A program made the translations under genes and the position numbers. From JBGOUV01 sp041477815 (GTDB taxonomy: Bacteria; Acidobacteriota; Terriglobia; Bryobacterales; JACQDG01), in the NCBI GenBank assembly GCA_041477815.1, contig JBGOUV010000077.1, forward strand, positions 1 to 20,037: a stretch of DNA of 20,037 nt, written 5' to 3'. The notes beneath the pieces were generated by a model that made no database searches, was not told where the DNA came from, and saw only the letters and a list, made by a program, of their open reading frames with translations. The first letter of the stretch is position 1. Every line of letters begins with the position of its first letter. Below, piece after piece: positions 7,021 through 14,999 of this stretch.

Positions 7021-7077
7021 GGTGCTTCCATAGTAGCCTGTGTTACTCTCAAAAGTGGCCGATAAGGAAAGCGCGTA
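7021..7077. promoter_or_regulatory. Divergent intergenic region between the DinB-like and TonB-like genes
   Basis: These 57 nt must hold the start signals of two divergent genes. AAGGAAA (7064-7070) is a good ribosome site for the GTG start at 7078, and GGAAG lies before the minus-strand GTG start at 7020. No convincing paired -35/-10 set was found on either strand. Confidence 0.4.
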
Positions 7078-8688
7078 GTGTTGGAACCACGTCTACGGGC
7101 GTTTCTTCTATCGTTGGGTATCCACGTCGCCGGCGTGGTAATGCTGCTGCAGGCCTCTCACCGCGGTTGGCTGGAGGTGCAGGCGGCAACCCCGCATCGC
7201 GACCGGATCGCCGCCGAGCGGAGCCGGCTCATCTGGTACGTTCAGAAGGTCGAGCTGCCCCCGGTGGCGCCGCTCGAGGCGTCTTCCCTGGATAGGGCCA
7301 AGGGGTCGTCGGAACGGGCCGCTCAGAAGATCCAGGCCACTGCCCCCCAACCCGAGAGCCGCCGGCAGATGATTCTGCAATCGCCACCGGAGATTCGGTT
7401 GGCGGCCGACCTGCCGCTTCCCAACCTTCTCGCCTGGAATCCGACGCCGCCACCGGAGCCACGGCGGCGCTTTCAGATCCAGACGTCTCGCGTCCAGAGG
7501 CCGGCGCCGAAGCCGCTGGAAACGCCCGCGCCGGAGGTGGCGGTGAACCCTTCAACAGCGCCCCAACTGCCGGTCGAATTGCCGGAGCGCCCGCGTTTTC
7601 AAGTCCCCGAGCGAAGGACTGCGGTCCAGAGGCAGCCGCCGAAGCCGCTGGAAACCTCGGCGCCGGAGGTGGCGGTGAACCCTTCAACAGCGCCCCGGTT
7701 GCCCGTCGAGTTGCCGGAGCGGCCGCGTTTTCAAGTCCCCCAGCGGTCCTCGCGGGCCCCCGTGGCCCCGGCGCCGGTGGCGGCGGCGGAAGCTCCCCAA
7801 CTGGCCCTGGCGCCGATTCCCGACCCCAGCGGCGGGCGGCTGCAACCAGCGCCGGAGATCGAGCGGCCCAGGTTCGTGGTCCCCTCGCGGTCGCCGCGTG
7901 GCCCCATAGGACCGAAGCTCGTGACCGCCGGCGAAGCGCCCCAGGCGCCGGTGACTGCGGCGGCGGCGACCGGCGCCATGGGCGCTGTGATTGTCGGCCT
8001 CGATCCCGCACCCGCGCCCCTCCCGCCCCCTCCCGGAAATCGCTCCGCGGAGTTCTCCGCCGGACCGGAAGCGGGCGGAAACGGCGGTAAGGCCGGATCT
8101 CAGCCCGCCCAGACCGCCGAACTGCGCCTTCCCCACCTCAGCATCTCTGCCGCGCCGGCGGCAGGCCTCCTGCGTCCGAGGCCGTCCGGCGACGATCGCG
8201 CGGCCTTCCGCCGCCAACTCCTCTCCACCCTGCCGATCACCCGCACCGCCCTGGCCGCCGCGCCCGCCGCGCCCTCGCCTGATCCCATCCTCCGCGGCTC
8301 CAGTGTCTATACCATGGCCGTGGATATGCCCAATATCACCAGCTTCGACGGGAGCTGGACCGTACGGTTCACCGAGCTGGGCGGCTCTTCCCCCGACGAC
8401 CTTCTCACCGCCCCGGTCGCCCTCCGCAAGGTTGACCCCAAGTACATCGCCGCCGCCGCGGCCGAGGGCGTGGAGGGCAAGGTATTACTCTATGCGGTCA
8501 TCCGTCGCGACGGCCGGGTCGACCAGGTGCGCCTGGTCCAGGGCATTGACGAGCGCCTCGACGCCAGCGCCTTGGCCGCGTTCGCGAAATGGGAGTTCCA
8601 GCCCGCCACCAAAAACGGCGTCCCGGTGGACCTGGAGGCGGTGGTCCAGATTCCCTTCCGGCTGCGCAAGGCCTCCGGCCGGCCTTAG
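7078..8688 (+). CDS. TonB-like energy transducer with a long proline-rich repeat linker
   Basis: A 536-residue protein with the TonB layout. A short N-terminal segment with one membrane helix (about 8-25, FLLSLGIHVAGVVMLL) is followed by a very long Pro/Ala-rich periplasmic linker and a C-terminal TonB domain (about 447-532) containing YIAAAAAEGVEGKVLLYAVI, the G-x-V-x-x-V-x-L turn, LDASALAAFAKWEFQPA and VVQIPFRL. TonB proteins pass proton-motive energy to outer-membrane receptors; others of this form only bind. The linker carries a 44-residue unit repeated almost exactly twice plus degenerate copies. The start is GTG 7078 with AAGGAAA upstream. No ExbB/ExbD or receptor gene is in the window. 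It heads a likely three-gene plus-strand unit. Confidence 0.8.
   Translation: MLEPRLRAFLLSLGIHVAGVVMLLQASHRGWLEVQAATPHRDRIAAERSRLIWYVQKVELPPVAPLEASSLDRAKGSSERAAQKIQATAPQPESRRQMILQSPPEIRLAADLPLPNLLAWNPTPPPEPRRRFQIQTSRVQRPAPKPLETPAPEVAVNPSTAPQLPVELPERPRFQVPERRTAVQRQPPKPLETSAPEVAVNPSTAPRLPVELPERPRFQVPQRSSRAPVAPAPVAAAEAPQLALAPIPDPSGGRLQPAPEIERPRFVVPSRSPRGPIGPKLVTAGEAPQAPVTAAAATGAMGAVIVGLDPAPAPLPPPPGNRSAEFSAGPEAGGNGGKAGSQPAQTAELRLPHLSISAAPAAGLLRPRPSGDDRAAFRRQLLSTLPITRTALAAAPAAPSPDPILRGSSVYTMAVDMPNITSFDGSWTVRFTELGGSSPDDLLTAPVALRKVDPKYIAAAAAEGVEGKVLLYAVIRRDGRVDQVRLVQGIDERLDASALAAFAKWEFQPATKNGVPVDLEAVVQIPFRLRKASGRP
7492..7755 (+). repeat. 132-nt tandem repeat in the TonB-like linker
   Basis: Two head-to-tail copies, 7492-7623 and 7624-7755, encode 44 residues each and share PLETxAPEVAVNPSTAPxLP and VELPERPRFQVP. 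Degenerate relatives of the ERPRFxVPxR core occur before (RRRFQIQTSR) and after (ERPRFVVPSR). The unit is a multiple of three, so copy change lengthens or shortens the periplasmic linker without a frameshift. Confidence 0.85.
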
Positions 8689-8721
8689 CTCTATGCTAAC
8701 CTCCTGTGACTGGAGGCACCG

Positions 8722-9483
8722 TTGAGCGCCAACCACACACTCCAAGGACACATTGCGGTCATTACCGGAGCCAGCAGAGGATTGGGCAAGCAGATGGCGG
8801 AAGCGCTGGCGGCGGCCGGCGCGGCCATCGCCCTGGTGGCCCGTAACGGCGAACTGCTCGCCGCCGTGAAGACCGGCATCGAAGCGGGCGGCGGCCGCGC
8901 CGAAAGCTTCGTCGGCGACATCACCGCGGAGGCCGACGTCACCGCTATAGCCGCCGAAATTCGCTCGCGCCTCGGTCCGCCCGATATCCTCATCAACAAC
9001 GCCGGCATCAACATTCGCAAGCCGGTCCACGAGTTTACGCTGGAGGAATGGAACCGCGTCGTCGGCACCAACCTGAACGGACCCTTCCTGTGCTGCCGCG
9101 CCTTCGTCCCCAGCATGATCGGGAAGAAATTCGGCCGCATCCTCAATATGACGTCGATCATGTCGCACGTTTCGCTGCCCGGCCGGACCGCCTACAGCGC
9201 CACCAAGGCCGGCCTGCTCGGTATGACTAAGGCTTTGGCCCTGGAGCTGGCGCCGCATAACATCACCGCCAACGGCATCAGCCCCGGACCGTTCGCCACC
9301 GAGATGAACGCCGTCCTGATCGAGGACCCCGTGCGCAACGCCGAGTTCCTCTCCAAAATCCCCGTGGGCCGCTGGGGCCGCGTCGAGGAGATCGGCGCCC
9401 TGGCCGTCTACCTCTGCTCGGACGCCGCGGGCTTCATCACCGGGGCCGACATCCTCATCGATGGCGGCTGGACGGCGCAGTAG
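8722..9483 (+). CDS. Short-chain dehydrogenase/reductase (classical SDR)
   Basis: A 253-residue NAD(P)-dependent oxidoreductase with a Rossmann fold and all classical SDR motifs: TGASRGLG (15-22) for the cofactor, NNAG (93-96), N118, catalytic S146, Y159 and K163 in YSATK, and the PGPFATEM loop. The resemblance is closest to gluconate 5-dehydrogenase and FabG-like enzymes, but the substrate cannot be decided from sequence. The predicted start is TTG, preceded by a strong GGAGG site. Length is normal for the family. It lies 33 nt after the TonB-like gene and 52 nt before tyrosine phenol-lyase, all on one strand, so co-transcription is likely. No pathway linking it to tyrosine is evident. Confidence 0.88.
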   Translation: MSANHTLQGHIAVITGASRGLGKQMAEALAAAGAAIALVARNGELLAAVKTGIEAGGGRAESFVGDITAEADVTAIAAEIRSRLGPPDILINNAGINIRKPVHEFTLEEWNRVVGTNLNGPFLCCRAFVPSMIGKKFGRILNMTSIMSHVSLPGRTAYSATKAGLLGMTKALALELAPHNITANGISPGPFATEMNAVLIEDPVRNAEFLSKIPVGRWGRVEEIGALAVYLCSDAAGFITGADILIDGGWTAQ

Positions 9484-9486
9484 GCA

Positions 9487-9521
9487 GTGGCCAGTGTCCA
9501 GGGGCCAGTGTCCAGTGGTGG
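9487..9521 (+). repeat. Heptamer tandem repeat upstream of the tyrosine phenol-lyase gene
   Basis: Units GTGGCCA, GTGTCCA, GGGGCCA and GTGTCCA, then a degenerate GTGGTGG, run without a break from 9487 to 9521. They fill most of the 52-nt gap and end just before the GAGGA ribosome site (9523-9527) of the next gene. Confidence 0.8.
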
Positions 9522-9535
9522 TGAGGACTTAGATC

Positions 9536-10921
9536 ATGCCTCTTCCAAACCGGAGATCCTGGGCCGAGCCGTTCAAGATCAAGATGGTGGAGCCGGTGCG
9601 CGTGTCCACGCGCGAGGAGCGCGAGCGGGCCATTGCCGCAGCCGGCTACAACACCTTCCTGCTGCGCTCCGCCGACGTCTACATCGACCTGCTCACCGAC
9701 AGCGGCACCTCGGCCATGAGCGACCGCCAGTGGGCCGGCATGATGCTCGGCGACGAGGCCTACGCCGGCAGTGTGAACTTCTACCACCTGGAAGAGACCA
9801 TCCAGCGCGTCTACGGCTATAAGCACGTGATCCCGACCCACCAGGGACGCGGCGCCGAGCACCTCATCTCGAAGATTCTGATCCGGCCCGGACACGTCAT
9901 CCCGGGCAATATGTACTTCACCACCACCCGCCTGCACCAGGAGCTGGCCGGCGGGCGCTTCGCCGATGTCATTATCCCGGAGGCCCACGACCCCGAGTCT
10001 ACGCACCCCTTCAAGGGCAACTTCGACCTGGACAAGCTGGAGTCGCTGATCGAGCGGGTGGGAGCGAAGAATATCCCCTACGTGAGCATGGCCACCAGCG
10101 TGAATATGGCGGGCGGCCAGCCGCTGTCGATGGCCAATTTGCGGGCGCTGCGCGCGCTCACGGCCCGGCACGGCATCCGCATTCTCCACGACGCCACGCG
10201 CGTCGCCGAGAACGCCTACTTCATCCAGCAGCGCGAGCCCGGCTACGCCAATCGCAGTTGCGCCTCCATCGTTCACGAGATCTGCTCCTGCACCGACGGC
10301 GCCACCATGAGCGCCAAGAAGGACGCCCTGGTCAACATCGGCGGCTTCCTGGCCTTGAACGAGGGGGAGGTCTTCGAGGAGGCGCGCAACCTGGTGGTGG
10401 TCTACGAAGGACTCCACACCTACGGCGGGCTGGCCGGCCGCGACATGGAAGCCATGGCCATCGGCATCCACGAATCGGTGGACGACGATCACCTCCGCGC
10501 CCGCGTCGGCCAGGTGCAGTACCTGGGCGAGAAGATGCTCGGCTTCGGCATCCCCATTGTATTGCCGATCGGCGGTCACGGAGTTTTCGTGGACGCGAAG
10601 CGCTTTCTGCCCCACCTCCCCCAGACCGCGTACCCGGCCCAGGCCTTGGCCGCCGCGATCTACGTCGACTCCGGCGTCCGCACCATGGAGCGCGGCGCCG
10701 TCTCGGCCGGCCGCAATCCGGAAACGGGTCAGGAATACCTACCCAGCCTGGAGCTGGTGCGGGTTACGGTTCCCCGCCGCGTCTACACCCAGGCCCACAT
10801 GGACGTGGTGGCGGAGTCGCTGGCGTTCGTGTATGAGGAGAGGGACCAGCTTCACGGCCTGCGCCTGACGTATGAGCCGCGGTATCTGCGGTTCTTCCAG
10901 GCCCGGTTCGAACCCCTGTAG
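9536..10921 (+). CDS. tpl: Tyrosine phenol-lyase (PLP-dependent beta-eliminase)
   Basis: A 461-residue PLP enzyme that reversibly splits L-tyrosine into phenol, pyruvate and ammonia. It aligns nearly end to end with enterobacterial tyrosine phenol-lyase from AEPFKIKMVEP to LRFFQARF. PLP-site residues are Y76, D219 (HDATR) and K262 (SAKKDALVNIGG). Three positions that separate it from tryptophanase are all of the phenol-lyase type: T129 in FTTTR (Asp in tryptophanase), M384 with R386 in TMERG (Val in tryptophanase), and F453 in LRFFQ (His in tryptophanase). ATG 9536 has a GAGGA site 8 nt upstream. It is last in the likely TonB-SDR-tpl unit. No amino-acid permease, which often accompanies tpl or tnaA, is seen beside it. 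Confidence 0.9.
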   Translation: MPLPNRRSWAEPFKIKMVEPVRVSTREERERAIAAAGYNTFLLRSADVYIDLLTDSGTSAMSDRQWAGMMLGDEAYAGSVNFYHLEETIQRVYGYKHVIPTHQGRGAEHLISKILIRPGHVIPGNMYFTTTRLHQELAGGRFADVIIPEAHDPESTHPFKGNFDLDKLESLIERVGAKNIPYVSMATSVNMAGGQPLSMANLRALRALTARHGIRILHDATRVAENAYFIQQREPGYANRSCASIVHEICSCTDGATMSAKKDALVNIGGFLALNEGEVFEEARNLVVVYEGLHTYGGLAGRDMEAMAIGIHESVDDDHLRARVGQVQYLGEKMLGFGIPIVLPIGGHGVFVDAKRFLPHLPQTAYPAQALAAAIYVDSGVRTMERGAVSAGRNPETGQEYLPSLELVRVTVPRRVYTQAHMDVVAESLAFVYEERDQLHGLRLTYEPRYLRFFQARFEPL

Positions 10922-10972
10922 CAGCACCGCGCCGCGACCGTCAGGGAGCGGTTCCCGTTATCGCCGGCTCGT

Positions 10973-10989
10973 CCGCCAGGTGCTGGCGG
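10973..10989. terminator. Hairpin between convergent genes, possible shared terminator
   Basis: CCGCCAG (10973-10979) and CTGGCGG (10983-10989) form a perfect 7-bp stem with a 3-nt loop. It sits in the 68-nt gap between tpl and the convergent HEAT/VWA gene and abuts the latter's TAA stop. There is no T run on either side, so it would be a weak intrinsic terminator at best. Confidence 0.4.
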
Positions 10990-12642
10990 TTAGGAGAGGT
11001 GCAACTCCCCCCGGCTCTGCGCCGCGCAAACCTCCACCCGCACCGGGAGGGCGCCATCGGCCGGCCGATAACAAAGCTCGTACCGGTTCAAGAGCCCACA
11101 ACAAATCTGGCGGTAGATCTCCTCCAAGTCGCTGGAAGCGCCGGCGCACAGTTTCATCCCGCCGGTCTGGCCGGCCAGCTCTTCGAGGGCGTGGGGGCCT
11201 TCGGGGGCCCGACCGAGCACAATCGTGTGTATGGCGCACTTGTGCTGGCGGGCGGCGGAGACAATGTGGGCGGGATCCGGCTGGCCGGTGGGGAGAATAC
11301 CGCTGGGAATCCCCTGCGGTCCGGCCAGGACGATGATATGGTGGTCGCCCCGGACGGTCCCCGCCCGCTCGGCCAGCTTGGACAGGACATCGGTCTTGCC
11401 GGTCGACTGGAAGCCGGTTGCCACAGCAGCCTGGAGCATCTTCCGGAGAGCGATTTTGTCGGGAATATACCGAATCGCTTCGTCCATGTGGCGCACGATG
11501 GCCCAGGAATCGGCGGGGCGCTTCCGCTCCAGGCGGGCCAGCACCGCGGCCCGCGCCGCCTCCAGATCCGCATCGCCCAGGTCCATGCCGCCGCAGAGCG
11601 CAAACCCCAGCACCAGGGCGTGGCTCCGGACGCGAGGGGTGAGGCTGTAAGCCTCCACCGCACGCGGCCCTTCCCAGAGGATGAACTGGGTAGGCTGGAG
11701 GTCGACCAGGTCGCCTTCTTCGGGAGCGATGGCGATTTCGAGCCGGACCGATCCCTCCGACGGAACCTCCCGGCGGACCAGATGCAGGGTCAGACGGCCG
11801 CACCGTTGGCTCTGCGCCCGTTCGATCCGCTCGATGGCGCGGGTGATATTGCGGGCCACTTTGTCGGCCGGATCCGGATTCATCTCGCGCAGCACGGGAA
11901 GGAACCGCGGGTCGCCCGTCTCGCCCAGGGCCCAGGCGGCGCTGGCACGCTCCGGCGCTTTGGTGTGGGAGGCCCGCTCCCGCAGCCGGGGCAGACAGGA
12001 GAGGTCTCCCAGCTTGTAGAGTCCCACCAGGGCATTGCTGGAGACCCGCAGGTAGGGGTCGTCCACAGCCAGATGGAGCTGCGACCGGACTCCGGGCGCG
12101 TCTACGCCCCACAGCGCCTCGACGGCGTTGGCCCGCACGCGCGGGTCGGTCTCCTGCATCTGTTGCTCCAACCACTCGGGCTTCCGGTTGGCCCGTCCCA
12201 CCAGCAGCGCCCCCTTGGATCGGAGGCGGGGATTGGTATCGCGGGCCAGGTACCGGAGCATGGGCGTCACGCGGGAGCCTTCGCCGATCACCTCCAGGAT
12301 GGCCAGTACGTGCTCGGCCCGCTGGGCGTCGAGTTCGGGCAACCGGTGGGCCAGCTTGGAATCCAGGATGGGCTGCGCCTGGACAGCGGCCCGGGCGACT
12401 TCGATGGCTCGTTCCTTGGCAAATACGGCCGGGTCGCACAAGGCTTCGGTCAGCAGATCCCTCTCCGCCAGCAGGCAGGCCAAGGCCTCGTGGCCGGCAG
12501 TGTCCATACGCTCCTGCAGGGCCCGCAGGGCCGCCGCACGGAAAGCCAGCCGGTCTTCGGAGAGCAGGCCCCGCAACGCCTTCAGGCCCGCCGCAGCATC
12601 TTCGGCGAATCGGTCCAGAACCTCCTTAAGACGTTGATCCAT
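10990..12642 (-). CDS. HEAT-repeat protein with a degenerate VWA-like C-terminal domain
   Basis: A 550-residue protein with no signal peptide. Residues about 75-275 are helical HEAT/PBS-lyase-like repeats (DTNPRLRSKGALLVG, ETDPRVRANAVEALWGV, DDPYLRVSSNALVGLYKLG, KAPERASAAWALGETGD), a protein-binding scaffold. Residues about 280-525 resemble the VWFA-related domain common in Acidobacteria, with VLGFALCGGM in the MIDAS position, GKTDVLSKL, HHIIVLAGPQG, and the closing EIYRQICCGLLNRYELCYRP. The metal-site DxSxS is replaced by A348, C350 and G352, and the later Asp is Gly, so divalent metal binding is probably lost. ATG 12640-12642 is the chosen start. It faces tpl tail to tail. Function unknown; a scaffold or adaptor role is likely. 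Confidence 0.72.
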   Translation of the reverse strand: MDQRLKEVLDRFAEDAAAGLKALRGLLSEDRLAFRAAALRALQERMDTAGHEALACLLAERDLLTEALCDPAVFAKERAIEVARAAVQAQPILDSKLAHRLPELDAQRAEHVLAILEVIGEGSRVTPMLRYLARDTNPRLRSKGALLVGRANRKPEWLEQQMQETDPRVRANAVEALWGVDAPGVRSQLHLAVDDPYLRVSSNALVGLYKLGDLSCLPRLRERASHTKAPERASAAWALGETGDPRFLPVLREMNPDPADKVARNITRAIERIERAQSQRCGRLTLHLVRREVPSEGSVRLEIAIAPEEGDLVDLQPTQFILWEGPRAVEAYSLTPRVRSHALVLGFALCGGMDLGDADLEAARAAVLARLERKRPADSWAIVRHMDEAIRYIPDKIALRKMLQAAVATGFQSTGKTDVLSKLAERAGTVRGDHHIIVLAGPQGIPSGILPTGQPDPAHIVSAARQHKCAIHTIVLGRAPEGPHALEELAGQTGGMKLCAGASSDLEEIYRQICCGLLNRYELCYRPADGALPVRVEVCAAQSRGELHLS

Positions 12643-13102
12643 CGTCCCAGAGATCCCATCGGCAGATCGGTGGATTCCCGTGCGCCGGGGGAAGCAACAC
12701 GTTCACCCCATGGTGGCGCCGCCGGAGCCCTGTAGAGGCCGCAGGGTGGATCACCCCCTACCATCCACTCTCACCGCGTGAGACGCGTTCCCGGCTCGGA
12801 GTCGCACCCGGCGGGCCGGGTTCGCGTGCCCGGTCGGCCGTTCCGGCCACCAGGTAGGGCTTCAAACGACCTATGCGGCGGTCGCGCTCGGCGCCTGCTT
12901 CGTCGCGCCACATTACCCTGGACCGCGCCGCCTGGGGTCTCCGGCCAAGCCGCCTCCGTCGAGCCCCAGGGCCTGGTTCGCCCGGTCCGCGACATCCGCA
13001 TCATCGCGGCCGCCCTGGGCGACCGCGTTTAAGCGCGTTTATCGCAGCGAGTTGCCCAGCAGGCAGCACCTCCGCCGGCGCGCCGGCTGAAGCTGGCGCC
13101 GA
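12643..13102. other. Gene-poor 460-nt stretch with several small palindromes
   Basis: No convincing gene was found: the short frames here (for example 12778-13032 plus and 12771-13004 minus) have Arg/Pro/Gly-rich products and no family features. It holds GTGGAT and ATCCAC (12746-12751, 12763-12768), a 7-bp stem with a 2-nt loop at 12806-12821, an 8-bp direct repeat CGCGTTTA (13024-13031, 13034-13041), and the palindrome at 13074-13087. The HEAT/VWA promoter should lie at its left end, but no clear -35/-10 was seen. Confidence 0.5.
13074..13087 (-). terminator. GC palindrome after the transketolase gene, possible terminator
   Basis: A perfect 14-nt palindrome (GCCGGCG followed by CGCCGGC) starts 15 nt beyond the frame-corrected transketolase stop at 13103. 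There is no U tract after it on the minus strand. Its place supports 13103 rather than 13039 as the original gene end. Confidence 0.35.
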
Positions 13103-14973
13103 TTACCCGACCAGGCTCTTGACTTTTTCCACGATCGCCCACGCCGAAATCCCGTACTTCTCGAGCAACTCCTCGGGCCGCCCGCTCCTCGGAATCTCCC
13201 CCACCGCCAGCTTGTGTACCTCCACGCGGTCGGTGGCCAAAGCCCCAGGACCACGTCCCCGATCCCGCCGTGGCGGTAGTGGTCCTCCACCGTCACCAGG
13301 AGGCCTCCGGTCACCCGCGCCGCCTCGCGCAGCGTTTCCCGGTCCACCGGCTGGACGCTGTAGAGATCGATCACCCGCACCGGGATTCCCAGCCCCGCCA
13401 GCTCCGCGTGGGCCTTTAACGCCTCGTAGACCGTCACCCCCGCCGCCACCACCGTCACCCGGTCCCGATCGGTGTGCCGCAACACCTTGCACTTGCCCAC
13501 CTCGAACTTCTCGTCGCTCGGGTAAATCACCGGGGTCTTGGGCCGGCTGGTCCGCACGTAGACCGGTCCCCGGATCGCCGCCGCCGCTTCCGTGGCCCGC
13601 CACGCGCTCACGCCGTCTGACGGGTAGAGGACCGTGTAGTTGGGCTCGGCACAAACCGCGGCCAGGTCCTCCAGGCCCATCTGCGTCGGCCCATCCTCTC
13701 CGATCGACACCCCGGCGTGGGTCCCTACCAGCTTGATGTTGGTCCCACTGATGGCGGCGATCCGGATGAAGTCGTAGGCCCGCGCGAAAAAGCACGCGAA
13801 CGTCGACGCAAATGGAATCTTCCCCTTGGTGGCCAACCCCATCGCCGCGCCGACCATATTCTGCTCGGCGATGAACCCCTGGAAGAACCGCTCCGGGCAC
13901 TTCTTCTGGAACTTATCCGTGTAGGTTGAGTTCTTCACGTCCCCGTCCACCACCACCACCAGCGGATTCGCCTCGCCCAGGGCCGCCAGCGCCGACCCAA
14001 AAGCCTCCCGCGTGGCCACCTGCTCCCCCAGTTGGTAAGGCGGCCCCGCCACCGGCGCCGTCGCCGGACGCAGGGCCGGCCGGGCCGGAGGCATCTGCGG
14101 CGCCCACGCGCCGCCGCCCCCGTTCAGCTTGGCCTCCAGGGCCCGGATGGCCGTGTCCATCTCCTCACCCTTCTTGAACGGCCGGCCGTGCCACCCCTCC
14201 TTGTTCTCGGCGGCCGCAATGTCTTTCCCTTTGAACGTCCGCGCCAGGACCACCGTGGGCTGGTCCGTGGTGCGCGCCGCCGTCGCATAGGCCGCCAGCA
14301 GCTCGGTGACACTGTGTCCGTCTACCACCAGCGCCTGCCACCCGAACGCCGCCCACCGCGCCGCGTACCGCTGCATGTCGTGCTCCAGCATAGTGGGCTG
14401 GCTCTGCCCCAGCCGGTTGGCGTCCACCGTCGCGCACAGGTTTCCCAGGTGGTAGTGCGCCGCCGTCGACGCCGCCTCCCACACCGACCCTTCCGCGATC
14501 TCGCCATCCCCCATCAGGACATAGATGCGCTGGTCCGACTTCTCCAAGCGCCGGGCGTTCAGCGCCATCCCCAACCCCACCGACAACCCCTGCCCCAGCG
14601 ACCCCGTGGCCACGTCCACGAACGGCAGCCGGGGCGTGGGGTGGCCCTCCAGCTCCGACGTCAGCTGGCGCAAGGTCAGGAGCTCCGCCTCCGGAATCGC
14701 CCCCGCCTCCGACCACGCCGCGTACAGCACCGGCGCGGCGTGTCCCTTGGACAGGATGAAGACATCCGCCGCCGGATTCCCCGGATCCTCCGGGTCATAC
14801 CGCATCACCGAGAAGAATAGCGTGGCCACAACCTCGGCCGCCGAGGCGCAACTGGTGGGGTGCCCGCTCCCCGCCTCCGTCGTGGCCCGGATCGAATGGA
14901 TCCGCAGCCGCGTGGCCCGATTCCCAAGAGCCGCCACCAGCTCCGTGTTAGGTGTCGCCGTTGTCATATCCAT
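13103..14973 (-). CDS. tkt: Transketolase, animal-type single-chain form, with a frame break near its 3' end
   Basis: A thiamine-diphosphate enzyme of the pentose phosphate pathway that moves two-carbon units between sugar phosphates. About 623 residues after correction, the same length as human transketolase, which it resembles closely (RIHSIRATTEAGSGHPTSC, FILSKGHAAP, GEDGPTQMGLEDLA). Key residues are H38, H78, H111, the GDGE motif (155-158) with N186, H262, and catalytic E370 in IAEQNM. As printed, the frame runs on to a TAA at 13039 with an Arg/Trp-rich tail after VVLG. The normal C-terminus (ALATDRVEVHKLAVGEIPRSG to IVEKVKSLVG, stop at 13103) is in the next frame. ATG 14971-14973 is 26 nt from the divergent kinase start. 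Either a sequence error or a mutation. Confidence 0.85.
13240..13247 (-). other. Frame break in the transketolase gene
   Basis: On the minus strand CTG GGG CTT reads L-G-L and then leaves the family frame. One more G in the GGGG run (plus-strand C run 13243-13246) gives GGG GCT TTG, read G-A-L, and restores the expected C-terminus. This is a single-base loss in a homopolymer. Confidence 0.8.
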
Positions 14974-14999
14974 CCATGATATCTTTGTTCCGCACCGGT

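Noticed and set aside
7492..7755. CRISPR-like repeat
   Set aside because: The repeats are adjacent without spacers, in frame, and encode a Pro-rich TonB linker.
10902..10918. tRNA-like T-arm sequence GGTTCGAACCCC
   Set aside because: It is the coding sequence for the last residues (RFEPL) of tyrosine phenol-lyase; no acceptor, D or anticodon arm surrounds it.
9536..10921. Tryptophanase annotation
   Set aside because: The three discriminating positions (T129, M384, F453) are of the tyrosine phenol-lyase type.
10999..12735. 578-codon open frame opposite the HEAT/VWA gene
   Set aside because: Antisense shadow. The minus strand shows HEAT repeats and a VWA-like region; this frame shows no motif.
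13039..13102. Native extension of transketolase to the TAA at 13039
   Set aside because: The tail is Arg/Trp-rich and unlike any transketolase, while the correct C-terminus is intact one frame over and ends at 13103.
12873..13736. 287-codon plus-strand frame crossing the gene-poor stretch and the transketolase end
   Set aside because: Pro/Ser/Arg-rich product, mostly antisense to transketolase. It does not explain the gap.
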